Shown piece by piece: positions 16,128 through 24,209 of a stretch of 64,000 bases of DNA; positions within the stretch are counted from its first letter, which is position 1, and every line of letters starts with the position of its first letter. Source of the stretch: Thermodesulfobacteriota bacterium (GTDB lineage Bacteria; Desulfobacterota; Desulfobacteria; Desulfobacterales; Desulfosudaceae); contig JBFMDX010000004.1 in NCBI GenBank assembly GCA_040753795.1, forward strand, positions 62,001 to 126,000, written 5' to 3'. The position numbers and the translations under genes were made by a program. The notes beneath the pieces were generated by a model that searched no databases, was not told the DNA's origin, and saw nothing but the letters and a program-made list of their open reading frames with translations.

Positions 16128-17417
16128 ATGGCACGCATTGAAACCGATGTGGTCGTGGTCGGAACCGGGCCGGGCGGCGCTACCGTGGCCCGGCAACTGG
16201 CCGGACAGGGCAGGGACGTGGTGCTGGTGGAACGCGGCACCTGGAACCAGTGGGCGGTGGGCCGTTACGCCTCGCTGCTGACCATCAACAAACTGGTCCG
16301 GCCCAGGGGCGGCGGACTGATGGCCCGGGGCATCACCGTGGGCGGCTCGTCGGTGGTGTACAACGGCAACGCCTATGACCCGCCGTCTTGGCTGAAAACG
16401 GAACTGGGCATCGATCTTTCCGAGGAGACCCGCCAGACCAAGGAGGAGTTGATGATCGCGCCCCTGCCCGAATCGTTTTATAGAAAATGGCCCTGCACCC
16501 TGCGACTGGTGGAAGCGGCCGCGGACGTCGGCATTCAGCTCGTCCCCCAGCAGAAGTTCATCGATCCCGGCAAATGCCATCCTTCCTGCGACGACTGCAT
16601 GCTGGGTTGCCGCCGCGGGGCCAAGTGGACGGCCCGGAGTTATGTGCAGGAGGGTGAACAAAACGGTGCCAGGCTGTTTACCGGCGCGTTCGTCGACAGG
16701 GTCATCATCGAAAACGGCGCCGCTCGTGGAATTTTCGTAAAATCCCCCCATGTGGATGAAATCCGCGCTAATAAAATCGTCATTTCCGCCGGCGGCATCG
16801 GCACCCCGGCCATCCTGCTTCGCTCCGGCATAAAAAAAGCGGGAGAAGGCTTTTTCATCGATCCCATGAACGTGGTCTACGCCATCGGCCGGGAGCTGGG
16901 GCCGAAAAACGAAATGACCTTCTGCTTTGCCTCGGAGCAGTTCGTGGAAACGGAAGGGTTCCTGGTGGGCACCATCGGCGCGCTGCCGGTCTTCGGCAAC
17001 AAGATGCTGCGCCTGGCCAAATCCATGGGAACCGCTGCCGTCACCGGCAGGTTGCCCCGGGTCATGGGCATGTTTACCAAGATCGGGGACTCGCCCGGCG
17101 GAACCATCAGTATCAGGGAAAAAATCACCAAGCCTTATCTGCCCGAAGACCGGGAACGGTTTGTGCGGGGCACCGAAGCCTGTAAAAAAATCATGCTCAA
17201 AGCCGGGGCCGATCCGGACACCTTCATGGTCGATCACAATGTCGGCGGACACCCCGGCGGTACGGCCGCCATCGGGCGGGTGGTGGACGATCATCTGGAA
17301 GCGTTCGCGGCCAAAAATCTGTTTGTCTGCGACGCTTCGGTCTTTCCCCGTTCGCCGGGAAGGCCGCCCACCCTGACCCTTATCGCCCTGGCCAGGCATC
17401 TGGCCAAAACACTGTAA
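16128..17417 (+). CDS. GMC-type FAD-dependent oxidoreductase with Cys cluster
   Basis: A 429-aa flavoprotein. 'VVVVGTGPGGATVARQL' (residues 8-24) is the FAD dinucleotide-binding loop, 'VGGSSVVYNGNAYDPP' (71-86) is the GMC signature region, and 'VGGHPGGTAAIG' with 'VCDASVFPRSPGRPPTLT' are the C-terminal GMC motifs. It is shorter than typical GMC enzymes (500-600 aa). Unusual are four cysteines in the pattern Cx3Cx2Cx3C (150, 154, 157, 161), which could bind a metal or Fe-S cluster. The substrate is probably an alcohol or sterol-like alcohol but is not identifiable. The start has GGGGAGG about 6 nt upstream. It is probably monocistronic. An activase gene fragment follows directly. Confidence 0.8.
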   Translation: MARIETDVVVVGTGPGGATVARQLAGQGRDVVLVERGTWNQWAVGRYASLLTINKLVRPRGGGLMARGITVGGSSVVYNGNAYDPPSWLKTELGIDLSEETRQTKEELMIAPLPESFYRKWPCTLRLVEAAADVGIQLVPQQKFIDPGKCHPSCDDCMLGCRRGAKWTARSYVQEGEQNGARLFTGAFVDRVIIENGAARGIFVKSPHVDEIRANKIVISAGGIGTPAILLRSGIKKAGEGFFIDPMNVVYAIGRELGPKNEMTFCFASEQFVETEGFLVGTIGALPVFGNKMLRLAKSMGTAAVTGRLPRVMGMFTKIGDSPGGTISIREKITKPYLPEDRERFVRGTEACKKIMLKAGADPDTFMVDHNVGGHPGGTAAIGRVVDDHLEAFAAKNLFVCDASVFPRSPGRPPTLTLIALARHLAKTL

Positions 17418-17650
17418 TTTACCGGGGCGTTTTACTGCATCGGGCCGTTGCCGGGCGGGCCTGTTCCCTGGCCCTAAAAATCAATTACAGACCGCCGGCG
17501 GCCATTGTCGGAGGGGTGGCAAAAAACACCGGCGTGATGCACCATCTCCGGCAACTTCTGTCATCCGAAATCACCCCCCTGCCCGTGGACCCCGGAATCG
17601 TCGGCGCCATGGGCGCGGCCCTGCTGGCCCGAAATCCGCTATCAAAGTGA
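17418..17650 (+). pseudogene. 3' fragment of a BadF/BadG/BcrA-type activator ATPase
   Basis: Directly after the GMC stop, a frame ending at TGA 17648-17650 reads 'YRGVLLHRAVAGRACSLALKI', then 'AAIVGGVAKNTGVMHHLRQLL' and 'PLPVDPGIVGAMGAALLA'. These are the C-terminal motifs of the ASKHA activases, compare 'TGGVAKNSGV' in the genes at 54624-56245. There is no start codon and no N-terminal ATPase or Fe-S motifs, so it is a gene remnant. Its last 9 bp overlap the stop of the converging RND gene. Confidence 0.85.
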
Positions 17651-20600
17651 GCCGGCGGATTTTCGCCCGGATTCCAGCCAGTCATAAATGGTCGGCAGGA
17701 CAATCAGCGTCAAAACCGTGGACGTGACCAGCCCGCCCATGACCACTACCGCCAGCGGCTTCTGAATATCCGCCCCCGATCCTGTCGCGTAAAGCATGGG
17801 AAGATGCCCGATGAAGCTGGTCAGGGCCGTCATCAGAAGCGGTCTGAAGCGTAAATCGCAGCCGATCCGGACCGTTTCAGCAACGCTTTTGCCGCTTTGA
17901 CGGAGCTGGCTGAAAAAGGACATGAGTACCACGCCGTTCTGCACCGCGATGCCCAGCAGGACGATAAAGGAAACCGCGGCGGAAACGGAAAGCGGCATGC
18001 CGAAAACCCAGATTGCGATGACCCCCCCGACCAGGGCAAAGGGCAGGTTCAGAATCACCAGCAAAGAATCCCTGATCGATCCCAGCGCCAGATAAAGAAG
18101 CAGAAGGATCAGAACCAGCGCGATCGGCACCACGATGGCCAGACGTCGCATGGCCCGCTGCTGGTTTTCAAACTGGCCGCCATACTCCAGAAAATACCCG
18201 GCGGGAAGCTCCCGTTCCATGCCGGCCAGTTGTTCTTTTACTTCCGCCACAAATCCGCCCAGATCCCGGCCCCTGATATTGACCTCAACGGCTACCCGGC
18301 GCATGCCCTTTTCCCGGGTGATCTGGGCCGGGCCTTCCACTGTTGCGATATCGGCGATCCGGTTCAGCGGCACGCGCGCGCCACCGGCCCCGGGAACCAT
18401 GAGGCCCGCGATGGCAGTCATGTCGTTGCGGACATGCTCCGGAAATTTTACCACGGCGGCGATTCGCTTCTGGCCTTCCGCGACTTGTGTGGCCACGCGT
18501 CCGGCCAGGGCGGTTTCCACGACTTCATTTATATCCGCCACATTAATCCCGAACCGGGCCATCTCCCGCCGGTTATAGGCGATCTCGATCTGTTCCATTC
18601 CCGAGACCTGCTCCACCCTGACATCCCGGGCACCGGGAACGGCGTTGAGTTTCCCGGCGATACGGTCTGAAAATCCCTTCAGTTTTTCCAGGTCCTCGCC
18701 ATATATCTTTACCGCCAGATCGCTTTTCACGCCGGAGATCAGTTCGTTGACCCGCAGGGCAATGGGCTGCGAGAAGGAGAGACGGACACCGGGAACGGTC
18801 GACAGTTCCTTCTGGATTGCATCCACCAGCTCCGTTTTGGTCCTGCCCGTTTTCCATGCTTTCACGGGTTTTAACATGATGAAGAGATCGGTCTGTTCCG
18901 GTCCCATGGGATCTTCCGAAATTTCGGCCCGGCCGGTTTTGCTAATTACAGTTACGACTTCGGGAAAATTCTTCAGCAGCCGTTTTTCCATAAAAGTCGC
19001 CACATCCCTGGAACCGTCCAGTGAGGCATTGGGCAGGCGAACCACATTAACGGCAATGGCGCCTTCGTCCAGGTGGGGGATGAATTCCGTCCCGATCCGG
19101 GGGATGAGCAGCGCCGCGAAAAGAATGCTCAGCAGCGACAGTCCCACCGTCAGCTTTGTTTTTTTGCGGGCCGCGGTCAGCAGCCGCAGATAGCCGTTAT
19201 GAAATTTCCGGATGAAAGAAAATTGCTTCTCCCTTTCCTGTTTCAACACCATTTCCGACAAAACCGGCACGATGGTCAGGGCCACCACCAGGGAAACCAG
19301 AATGGCGATAATCATGGTCAGCGTCAGCGGCAGAAACATTTTTCCCTCGATGCCCTGAAGCGTGAACAGGGGAACCAGCACGATCACGATGATCAAAATG
19401 GAAAAGGCCACCGGGCGCGCCACTTCCCGCAGGGCTTCCACAACGATCTGCCGGCGGAGACCGTTGTCGGTCTGTTCGGCAAAATGCCGCCGGATATTCT
19501 CGACGATGACAATGGAAGCATCCACCACCATGCCCACGGAGAAAGCCAGCCCGCCCAGGCTCATGAGATTGGAACTGATACCCGCCCAGCCCATGATGAT
19601 AAAGGAGGCCAGAAAGGTGAGGGGAAGGGAGGCCACGACAATCAGGGCGGTCCGGAACTCGGCCACGAACAGGAACAGGATGAAAATGACAAAAACGGCG
19701 CCTTCGGTCAGCGCTTTCATGACGGTATGGATACAGGCTTCTATCAGGGCCGTGCGGTCGTAAAAGACGTTGATCCGGGCGCCCGCAGGAAGGCTGTTCT
19801 GGATTTCCGGAATGGCCGCCTTCACCCGGGCGACCACGTCCTTTGAATTTTCCCCGCGCAGCATGATGACCATGCCCGCCACCGCTTCGCCCTTGCCGTC
19901 CCGGGTCACCGCTCCCTGTCTGGGTTGCGGGCCGATTTCCACTGCCGCCACATCCCCGACATGAACCGGTATGCCGTCATGGGCGGAGATGACGATGCCG
20001 GCAATATCGCCGATACCGGTCAGCTGTCCGAGGCCCCGGATATAGGTCTGCTCGTCGCCGCGGACGATAACGCCTCCGGCGGCGTTGGCGTTATTGTTTC
20101 CCACCGCCTCCACCACGTCCCGCAGGGTCAGGTTATATTTGAGCAGGGCATCCGGATTCACCAGAACGTGATACTGACGGACAAAGCCGCCGAAGCTGTT
20201 GACCTCGTTGACTCCCCGGAGCGGCTTCAGGCGGGGGGCAACAAGAAAGTCCTGGAGGCTGCGCAATTCCATGGACGACAGGCTTTCGCTGTCCAGGGTG
20301 TACTGGAAGATCTCTCCAAGGCCGGTGCTGATGGGACCCAGCTCCGGTTCAACCGCCGGCGGCAGGCTGGACCGGGCCAGCTGAATCCGCTCGAATACCT
20401 GCTGCCGGGCAAAATAAATATCCACGTCATCTTCAAAAACCACCGATACCTGGGAAAGCCCGGCCTTGGAAAGAGAACGGACCGAAACCATGCCGGGGAC
20501 GCCGCCCATCTGCTGTTCGATGGGATAGGTCACCTGTTGTTCGATATCAGCCGCCGACAATCCTTCGGCTTCCGTCAGGACCATGACCTGAACAGTGGTC

Positions 20601-20722
20601 ACGTCCGGAAAAGCGTCGATGGGAAGCCTCGTCCAGGCGAGGGTCCCGACCAGAATGATCAGGCCGGTAACGGTCAGGGTCAGAAACCGGAACCGGAGAA
20701 TTCCTTCAAATAGTTTCGTCAT
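17642..20722 (-). CDS. CzcA/CusA-type heavy-metal RND efflux pump
   Basis: A 1026-aa inner-membrane proton antiporter of the heavy-metal-efflux RND family, of normal length. Features are the N-terminal span followed by 'RLPIDAFPDVTTVQVMVLTEAEGLSAADIEQQVTYPIE', the TM4 motif 'GMVVDASIVIVEN' with its proton-relay Asp, and 'GRAEISEDPMGPEQTDLF' as in CzcA/CnrA pumps. The last resembles divalent-cation pumps more than the methionine-rich copper pumps, but the substrate is not certain. It would export metal from periplasm and cytoplasm through the TolC-like channel. It is the last gene of a four-gene operon, 10 nt after the adaptor gene. Confidence 0.9.
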   Translation of the reverse strand: MTKLFEGILRFRFLTLTVTGLIILVGTLAWTRLPIDAFPDVTTVQVMVLTEAEGLSAADIEQQVTYPIEQQMGGVPGMVSVRSLSKAGLSQVSVVFEDDVDIYFARQQVFERIQLARSSLPPAVEPELGPISTGLGEIFQYTLDSESLSSMELRSLQDFLVAPRLKPLRGVNEVNSFGGFVRQYHVLVNPDALLKYNLTLRDVVEAVGNNNANAAGGVIVRGDEQTYIRGLGQLTGIGDIAGIVISAHDGIPVHVGDVAAVEIGPQPRQGAVTRDGKGEAVAGMVIMLRGENSKDVVARVKAAIPEIQNSLPAGARINVFYDRTALIEACIHTVMKALTEGAVFVIFILFLFVAEFRTALIVVASLPLTFLASFIIMGWAGISSNLMSLGGLAFSVGMVVDASIVIVENIRRHFAEQTDNGLRRQIVVEALREVARPVAFSILIIVIVLVPLFTLQGIEGKMFLPLTLTMIIAILVSLVVALTIVPVLSEMVLKQEREKQFSFIRKFHNGYLRLLTAARKKTKLTVGLSLLSILFAALLIPRIGTEFIPHLDEGAIAVNVVRLPNASLDGSRDVATFMEKRLLKNFPEVVTVISKTGRAEISEDPMGPEQTDLFIMLKPVKAWKTGRTKTELVDAIQKELSTVPGVRLSFSQPIALRVNELISGVKSDLAVKIYGEDLEKLKGFSDRIAGKLNAVPGARDVRVEQVSGMEQIEIAYNRREMARFGINVADINEVVETALAGRVATQVAEGQKRIAAVVKFPEHVRNDMTAIAGLMVPGAGGARVPLNRIADIATVEGPAQITREKGMRRVAVEVNIRGRDLGGFVAEVKEQLAGMERELPAGYFLEYGGQFENQQRAMRRLAIVVPIALVLILLLLYLALGSIRDSLLVILNLPFALVGGVIAIWVFGMPLSVSAAVSFIVLLGIAVQNGVVLMSFFSQLRQSGKSVAETVRIGCDLRFRPLLMTALTSFIGHLPMLYATGSGADIQKPLAVVVMGGLVTSTVLTLIVLPTIYDWLESGRKSAGSL

Positions 20723-20732
20723 GTTTTTTCTC

Positions 20733-22091
20733 CTAATCCGCGCAGCCCGCGCCCATTTTTTCCCTGAGCACGTCCGATTTCAGCAGAAACGAACCGTCGG
20801 CGATCACTGCCTGATCCCTGGCAAGGCCCTGGCGGATCTCCGTGAAGCCCCCGGAACTGTCGCCGGTTTCCACCGGACGTCGGACCCAGTATTCGCCGTC
20901 CTTGTGGACAAAGACAAACGTCCGCCCTTCATCGGAAAGTACCGCCCTGTCCGGAACCGCCAGAACGGCAGTGCCGGCGGTCCGGGAGATTACGTCCACG
21001 TTGACGAACATACCGGGCCGCAGGCGTCCGTCGGGATTCTTCACGCTGACCCGCGCCCGGATGGTCCGCGTGGTTTCATCCATTTTTCCGGAAACCGCCT
21101 CCAGCGTTCCCGGCAGGACGACGCCGTTTCCTCCCGGCGATCGGATCTCACAGGGAATAGGGCCGCCGGAAAGCGAAAGGGACTGGGCATCGGCTTCCCG
21201 GATATCGGCGTTGATCCACACTTCGGATATGTCGGAAACGAGCATGACCTCCTGTCCGGCCTCCACCCGGTCTCCGGGGCCGGCAAACCGCTCCAGGACC
21301 ATGCCGTCAATGGCCGCGGGTATCCGCAGAATGCCGTTGACGGCCGCCGGGCTGGCCGCGGCCAGGGATTCGATATCACCGGCAGATAGCCCCATCCGTT
21401 CCAGCCGGGAGCGCGAGCCGGCCAGTTCGATTTCCGCCTCCATCTGTCGGTTCCTGGCCTCCAGCACCTCCACTTCCGCGGCGATTTTTTTGGCAAACAG
21501 ACCGGCTTCGCGTTCGGCGGTCCGGCCCGCCAGAGTCGCGGCGGCAGCTTTCTTCAGATAATCCGCCCTGGCTTCGGCCGCCTCCGGGCTGTCGATTTCA
21601 AAAAGCGCCTCTCCTCTGGATACCCGTCCGCCGATATCGGTCATGATCTTTCGAATGACGCCGGAAACCACGCTCGCCGCCCGTACGGATTTCAGGTCGT
21701 TGGTGACCACTTCGCCGGTCAGGGATAACGGCCGGCCCATGGTTCGTTCTTCCGGTAGGGCCGTGGACACAAGGCCGTCGCGGCCGTCCGCGAAAAAAAT
21801 TTGGTCGGACAGCTTGACGACGCCCAGTTCATACCGGCACTCGTCACAGGTATAGTGGGGAATGTCATGTTCACAGACAGCGGCCCACAGGTCCTCCAGG
21901 GTTCGGTCAAGGTCAGATGTCTCGCCCGCAGCGCAGTGGTCATGGGTGTCGGCATGCTCGTGCGCGGCTTCCGCGTGTTCATCGGCCGGCCGGCCGGAAG
22001 AGGATTCGGCGTGGTTGTTTATTAATGAAAACCCGACACCCGCTGCCATCAGCAGGGCCAAAACCGCTATGATCAATGGTAGTTTTTTCAT
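20733..22091 (-). CDS. RND efflux periplasmic adaptor with His-rich metal-binding N-terminus
   Basis: A 452-aa membrane-fusion protein. The signal/anchor segment (residues 4-24) is followed by a His-rich stretch 'HAEAAHEHADTHDHC' (about 38-52), then 'CEHDIPHYTCDECRYELG' (72-89), a Cys/His cluster typical of metal-efflux adaptors. The rest shows barrel-sandwich and coiled-coil regions ('GEVVTNDLKSVRAASVVSGVI', 'GRVSRGEALFEIDSPE', 'PDRAVLSDEGRTFVFVH'). It connects the RND pump to the outer-membrane channel and probably captures metal. It lies between the channel (10 nt) and pump (10 nt) genes. Confidence 0.9.
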   Translation of the reverse strand: MKKLPLIIAVLALLMAAGVGFSLINNHAESSSGRPADEHAEAAHEHADTHDHCAAGETSDLDRTLEDLWAAVCEHDIPHYTCDECRYELGVVKLSDQIFFADGRDGLVSTALPEERTMGRPLSLTGEVVTNDLKSVRAASVVSGVIRKIMTDIGGRVSRGEALFEIDSPEAAEARADYLKKAAAATLAGRTAEREAGLFAKKIAAEVEVLEARNRQMEAEIELAGSRSRLERMGLSAGDIESLAAASPAAVNGILRIPAAIDGMVLERFAGPGDRVEAGQEVMLVSDISEVWINADIREADAQSLSLSGGPIPCEIRSPGGNGVVLPGTLEAVSGKMDETTRTIRARVSVKNPDGRLRPGMFVNVDVISRTAGTAVLAVPDRAVLSDEGRTFVFVHKDGEYWVRRPVETGDSSGGFTEIRQGLARDQAVIADGSFLLKSDVLREKMGAGCAD

Positions 22092-22100
22092 ATGTTCTCC

Positions 22101-23423
22101 TTACCGGGGTAAATTGACGGATGAAGGTGGTTCATGTATTTCACGGCCGATCAGACGTTCGATGTCCGCTTTTGATTTATGATAGTCGGCAATGGCGGAG
22201 ACATATTGCCGTCTGACTTCAACATAAGCTCTCCGGGTTTCCAGAACCGCGATATAATTGATCTTGCCCTCGCGGTATCCTTCCCTGGCCGCCGAAAACG
22301 CGGTCTCAGCCGCCGGAATTGCCGTTGTTGCGAGGGATTCAGCGGTTGAAAAGGAGGCTGTCAGGGTCTGGTACGCCTCACCCAGATCATTTTCCGCCTT
22401 CAGGATGGCGGCTTTCCGGCTCAGCCGGATTCCGGCCAGGTCCGATCGCGCTTCCCGGGTGGCTCCCTGATTACGATCGAATACCGGAACGGGCAGGGAC
22501 AGGCTCATGACAAAGGCGGTATCGTCGGATTCATTAAAATAGCGGGGTCCGGCAGCGACCGTCAGATCGGGGATCCGCTCCGCGTCGGCCATCCGGATCC
22601 GCATCCGTTGGATTTCCTCTTCCGTATCCCAACGAACGATGTCCGGGTTCCGGATCATCTCCGCCGTCAGGCTGCCCAGGGGCGGTGGCGGCGCCGGGGT
22701 GGCAAGGTCGGCGACCGCTTTTTCAAATTCCGGCCGGGCGCGTCCCCAGGTCGCGGCCAGCCGTTTCCGGGCGGTTTCCAGCATCCGTTCCGCCTGCTCA
22801 TGGTCGATCCGCGCGGTTGCCATGGTGACCTGCGCCTGGATCTCTTCGATGGGCGCTACTTTGCCCGACTTGACCCGTTCGGCCGCGACCTGATAAGCGT
22901 CCGCCGCAACCGCTGAGATTTCTCCGGCGATGGCGCAGTCTTCCTGGGCCGCGATAACGTCCCAGAAAGATTTGATGATACCGGCCTGTACCTCCAGGCG
23001 CCTGCTTTCGTACTCCTGCAGGGCGGTCTCTTTTTCGAGTTCCGCGGTCTGTTTTCTAACGGCGCGTTTTCCGCCCAGTTCGAATGTCTGGCGGATCTGA
23101 AGGGTGGTTTCCGCGCCGTCAAATTTTTCAAGCCCGTTGTCGCCACCGAAATTTTCAATGGCCGCCTCCAGTTCAGGGTTGGGCAGCAGGCCCGCCTGGA
23201 TTCTTCTTGCCTCCGCCGCGCGTACCGTCCATGAACAGGAGGCCAGTTCGGGATTCTGCGAGAAGCCCAGGGCAAGAGCCCGTTCCAGCGTGATCACGCC
23301 GGTGGGGTTCTCGGCGGGCATTTCCTCCGGATCCGCGGGCGGAGAAGAAGAAAACGCGACTCCGGATAATGCCGGCAGAACCAGCAGGATAAACATGATC
23401 CATAGTCGTCTGTCTGAAAACAT
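22101..23423 (-). CDS. TolC/CzcC-type outer-membrane efflux channel
   Basis: A 440-aa TolC-family protein. The N-terminal signal peptide (about residues 1-25) precedes 'ITLERALALGFSQNPELA' and 'AGLLPNPELEAAIENFGG', the CzcC-type signature. Two helical repeat halves follow ('LQIRQTFELGGKRAVRKQTAELEKE' and 'LSLPVPVFDRNQGATREAR'). It forms the trimeric outer-membrane duct for the metal pump. It is the second gene of the operon, 148 nt after the Cys-rich protein. Confidence 0.9.
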   Translation of the reverse strand: MFSDRRLWIMFILLVLPALSGVAFSSSPPADPEEMPAENPTGVITLERALALGFSQNPELASCSWTVRAAEARRIQAGLLPNPELEAAIENFGGDNGLEKFDGAETTLQIRQTFELGGKRAVRKQTAELEKETALQEYESRRLEVQAGIIKSFWDVIAAQEDCAIAGEISAVAADAYQVAAERVKSGKVAPIEEIQAQVTMATARIDHEQAERMLETARKRLAATWGRARPEFEKAVADLATPAPPPPLGSLTAEMIRNPDIVRWDTEEEIQRMRIRMADAERIPDLTVAAGPRYFNESDDTAFVMSLSLPVPVFDRNQGATREARSDLAGIRLSRKAAILKAENDLGEAYQTLTASFSTAESLATTAIPAAETAFSAAREGYREGKINYIAVLETRRAYVEVRRQYVSAIADYHKSKADIERLIGREIHEPPSSVNLPR

Positions 23424-23571
23424 GAAGTTCTCCTGAAAATAATCGTTTGTAAAATACCGTCATGTCCGGCTCGCGGGCTTGTGCGCGAAAAACCGACGGA
23501 CACTCCGGCAACAGGAACCTGACGGGTGGTGATTTATCCGGTGGTATGAAATTGGATTACTTCGGAAAACT

Positions 23572-23991
23572 TCAAATCAGCAAAACGGTAGTGCGGAGCG
23601 ATTCGTGAACGGAGTGGGTGCAAAGAAAAAAGGAAGAGAAAAAAAATCCGCTGCCCGGACAAGGCGGGCAAACGACTCCGGAGGTGAGCGCGGAAAGGCA
23701 GGGGTCAGGCATGATCTGCCCGCTTCCGCTGCTTGGAATCGCGGCATGTTCCGTTGCTTCTCTGGACAGGGGAATATCCACGCAGTAACAGGAAGACGGG
23801 TCTTGCGGCTGTTCGCCGGGCCGGGTGCAGGAAGCGCATCCCTCCTGGCCTTTGAACTCAATTTCGACCTGTCCGGCACTCCGGTAACAGAGCACGAGGT
23901 CGCCCGCGTGGCTGACCGGCAGGGACAGGAAGAAGGCCTGCAGAATCAATAGAATGTAACCGGTCTGTTTATGTCGGATCCATTGTCTCAT
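23572..23991 (-). CDS. Cys-rich exported protein, first gene of metal-efflux operon
   Basis: A 139-aa protein with no family I recognise. The N-terminal signal peptide 'GYILLILQAFFLSLPVSHA' gives cleavage near residue 29. The mature part has eight or more cysteines, including 'CASC', 'CYC' and 'CPPC', and ends in a hydrophobic 'LRTTVLLI'. Position at the head of an RND metal-efflux operon and the Cys pairs suggest a periplasmic metal-binding or sensing protein, comparable in place to CzcI. This is inference. The ATG at 23991 has no ribosome site but lies 8 bp after a -10 box, so translation is probably leaderless. An upstream TTG at 24027 falls within the -35 element. Confidence 0.6.
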   Translation of the reverse strand: MRQWIRHKQTGYILLILQAFFLSLPVSHAGDLVLCYRSAGQVEIEFKGQEGCASCTRPGEQPQDPSSCYCVDIPLSREATEHAAIPSSGSGQIMPDPCLSALTSGVVCPPCPGSGFFFSSFFLCTHSVHESLRTTVLLI

Positions 23992-23999
23992 GTTTTTAA

Positions 24000-24027
24000 A
24001 ATATAGCCGTGAAAGTTCCGTTGTCAA
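24000..24027 (-). promoter_or_regulatory. Strong promoter of the metal-efflux operon
   Basis: TTGACA at 24022-24027 and TATATT at 24000-24005 with a 16-bp spacer. The ATG of the first gene begins at 23991, 8 bp after the -10, so the predicted transcript starts at or next to the start codon. The 16-bp spacer contains no clear dyad for a MerR regulator. Confidence 0.6.
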
Positions 24028-24132
24028 CTAAGAAATGCCTCCGGGCAGGGACTCCCGGACAGCCTTTTCTTTTGTTTATCAGCCTTTCTCGCATGGTTAT
24101 GTTGTGGGTCCTCTTGGCGTTGAGCCTGACCC

Positions 24133-24166
24133 AAAAACCCCCGGGGAGAAAACCCCGGGGGTTTTT
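24133..24166 (-). terminator. Rho-independent terminator after the porin gene
   Basis: A perfect 14-bp stem, AAAAACCCCCGGGG (24133-24146) and CCCCGGGGGTTTTT (24153-24166), with loop AGAAAA. It is symmetric, so it can terminate in both directions. The minus-strand porin gene stops at 24210, 44 bp away. Confidence 0.85.
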
Positions 24167-24209
24167 TGGGTTTTGTTCATCGGTAATCTTAAGACTGGCT
24201 GCGTCCGTT

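Noticed and set aside
16089-17399. 436-aa frame antisense to the GMC oxidoreductase
   Set aside because: Shadow frame of a gene with intact FAD and GMC motifs. No ribosome site and no recognisable domain.
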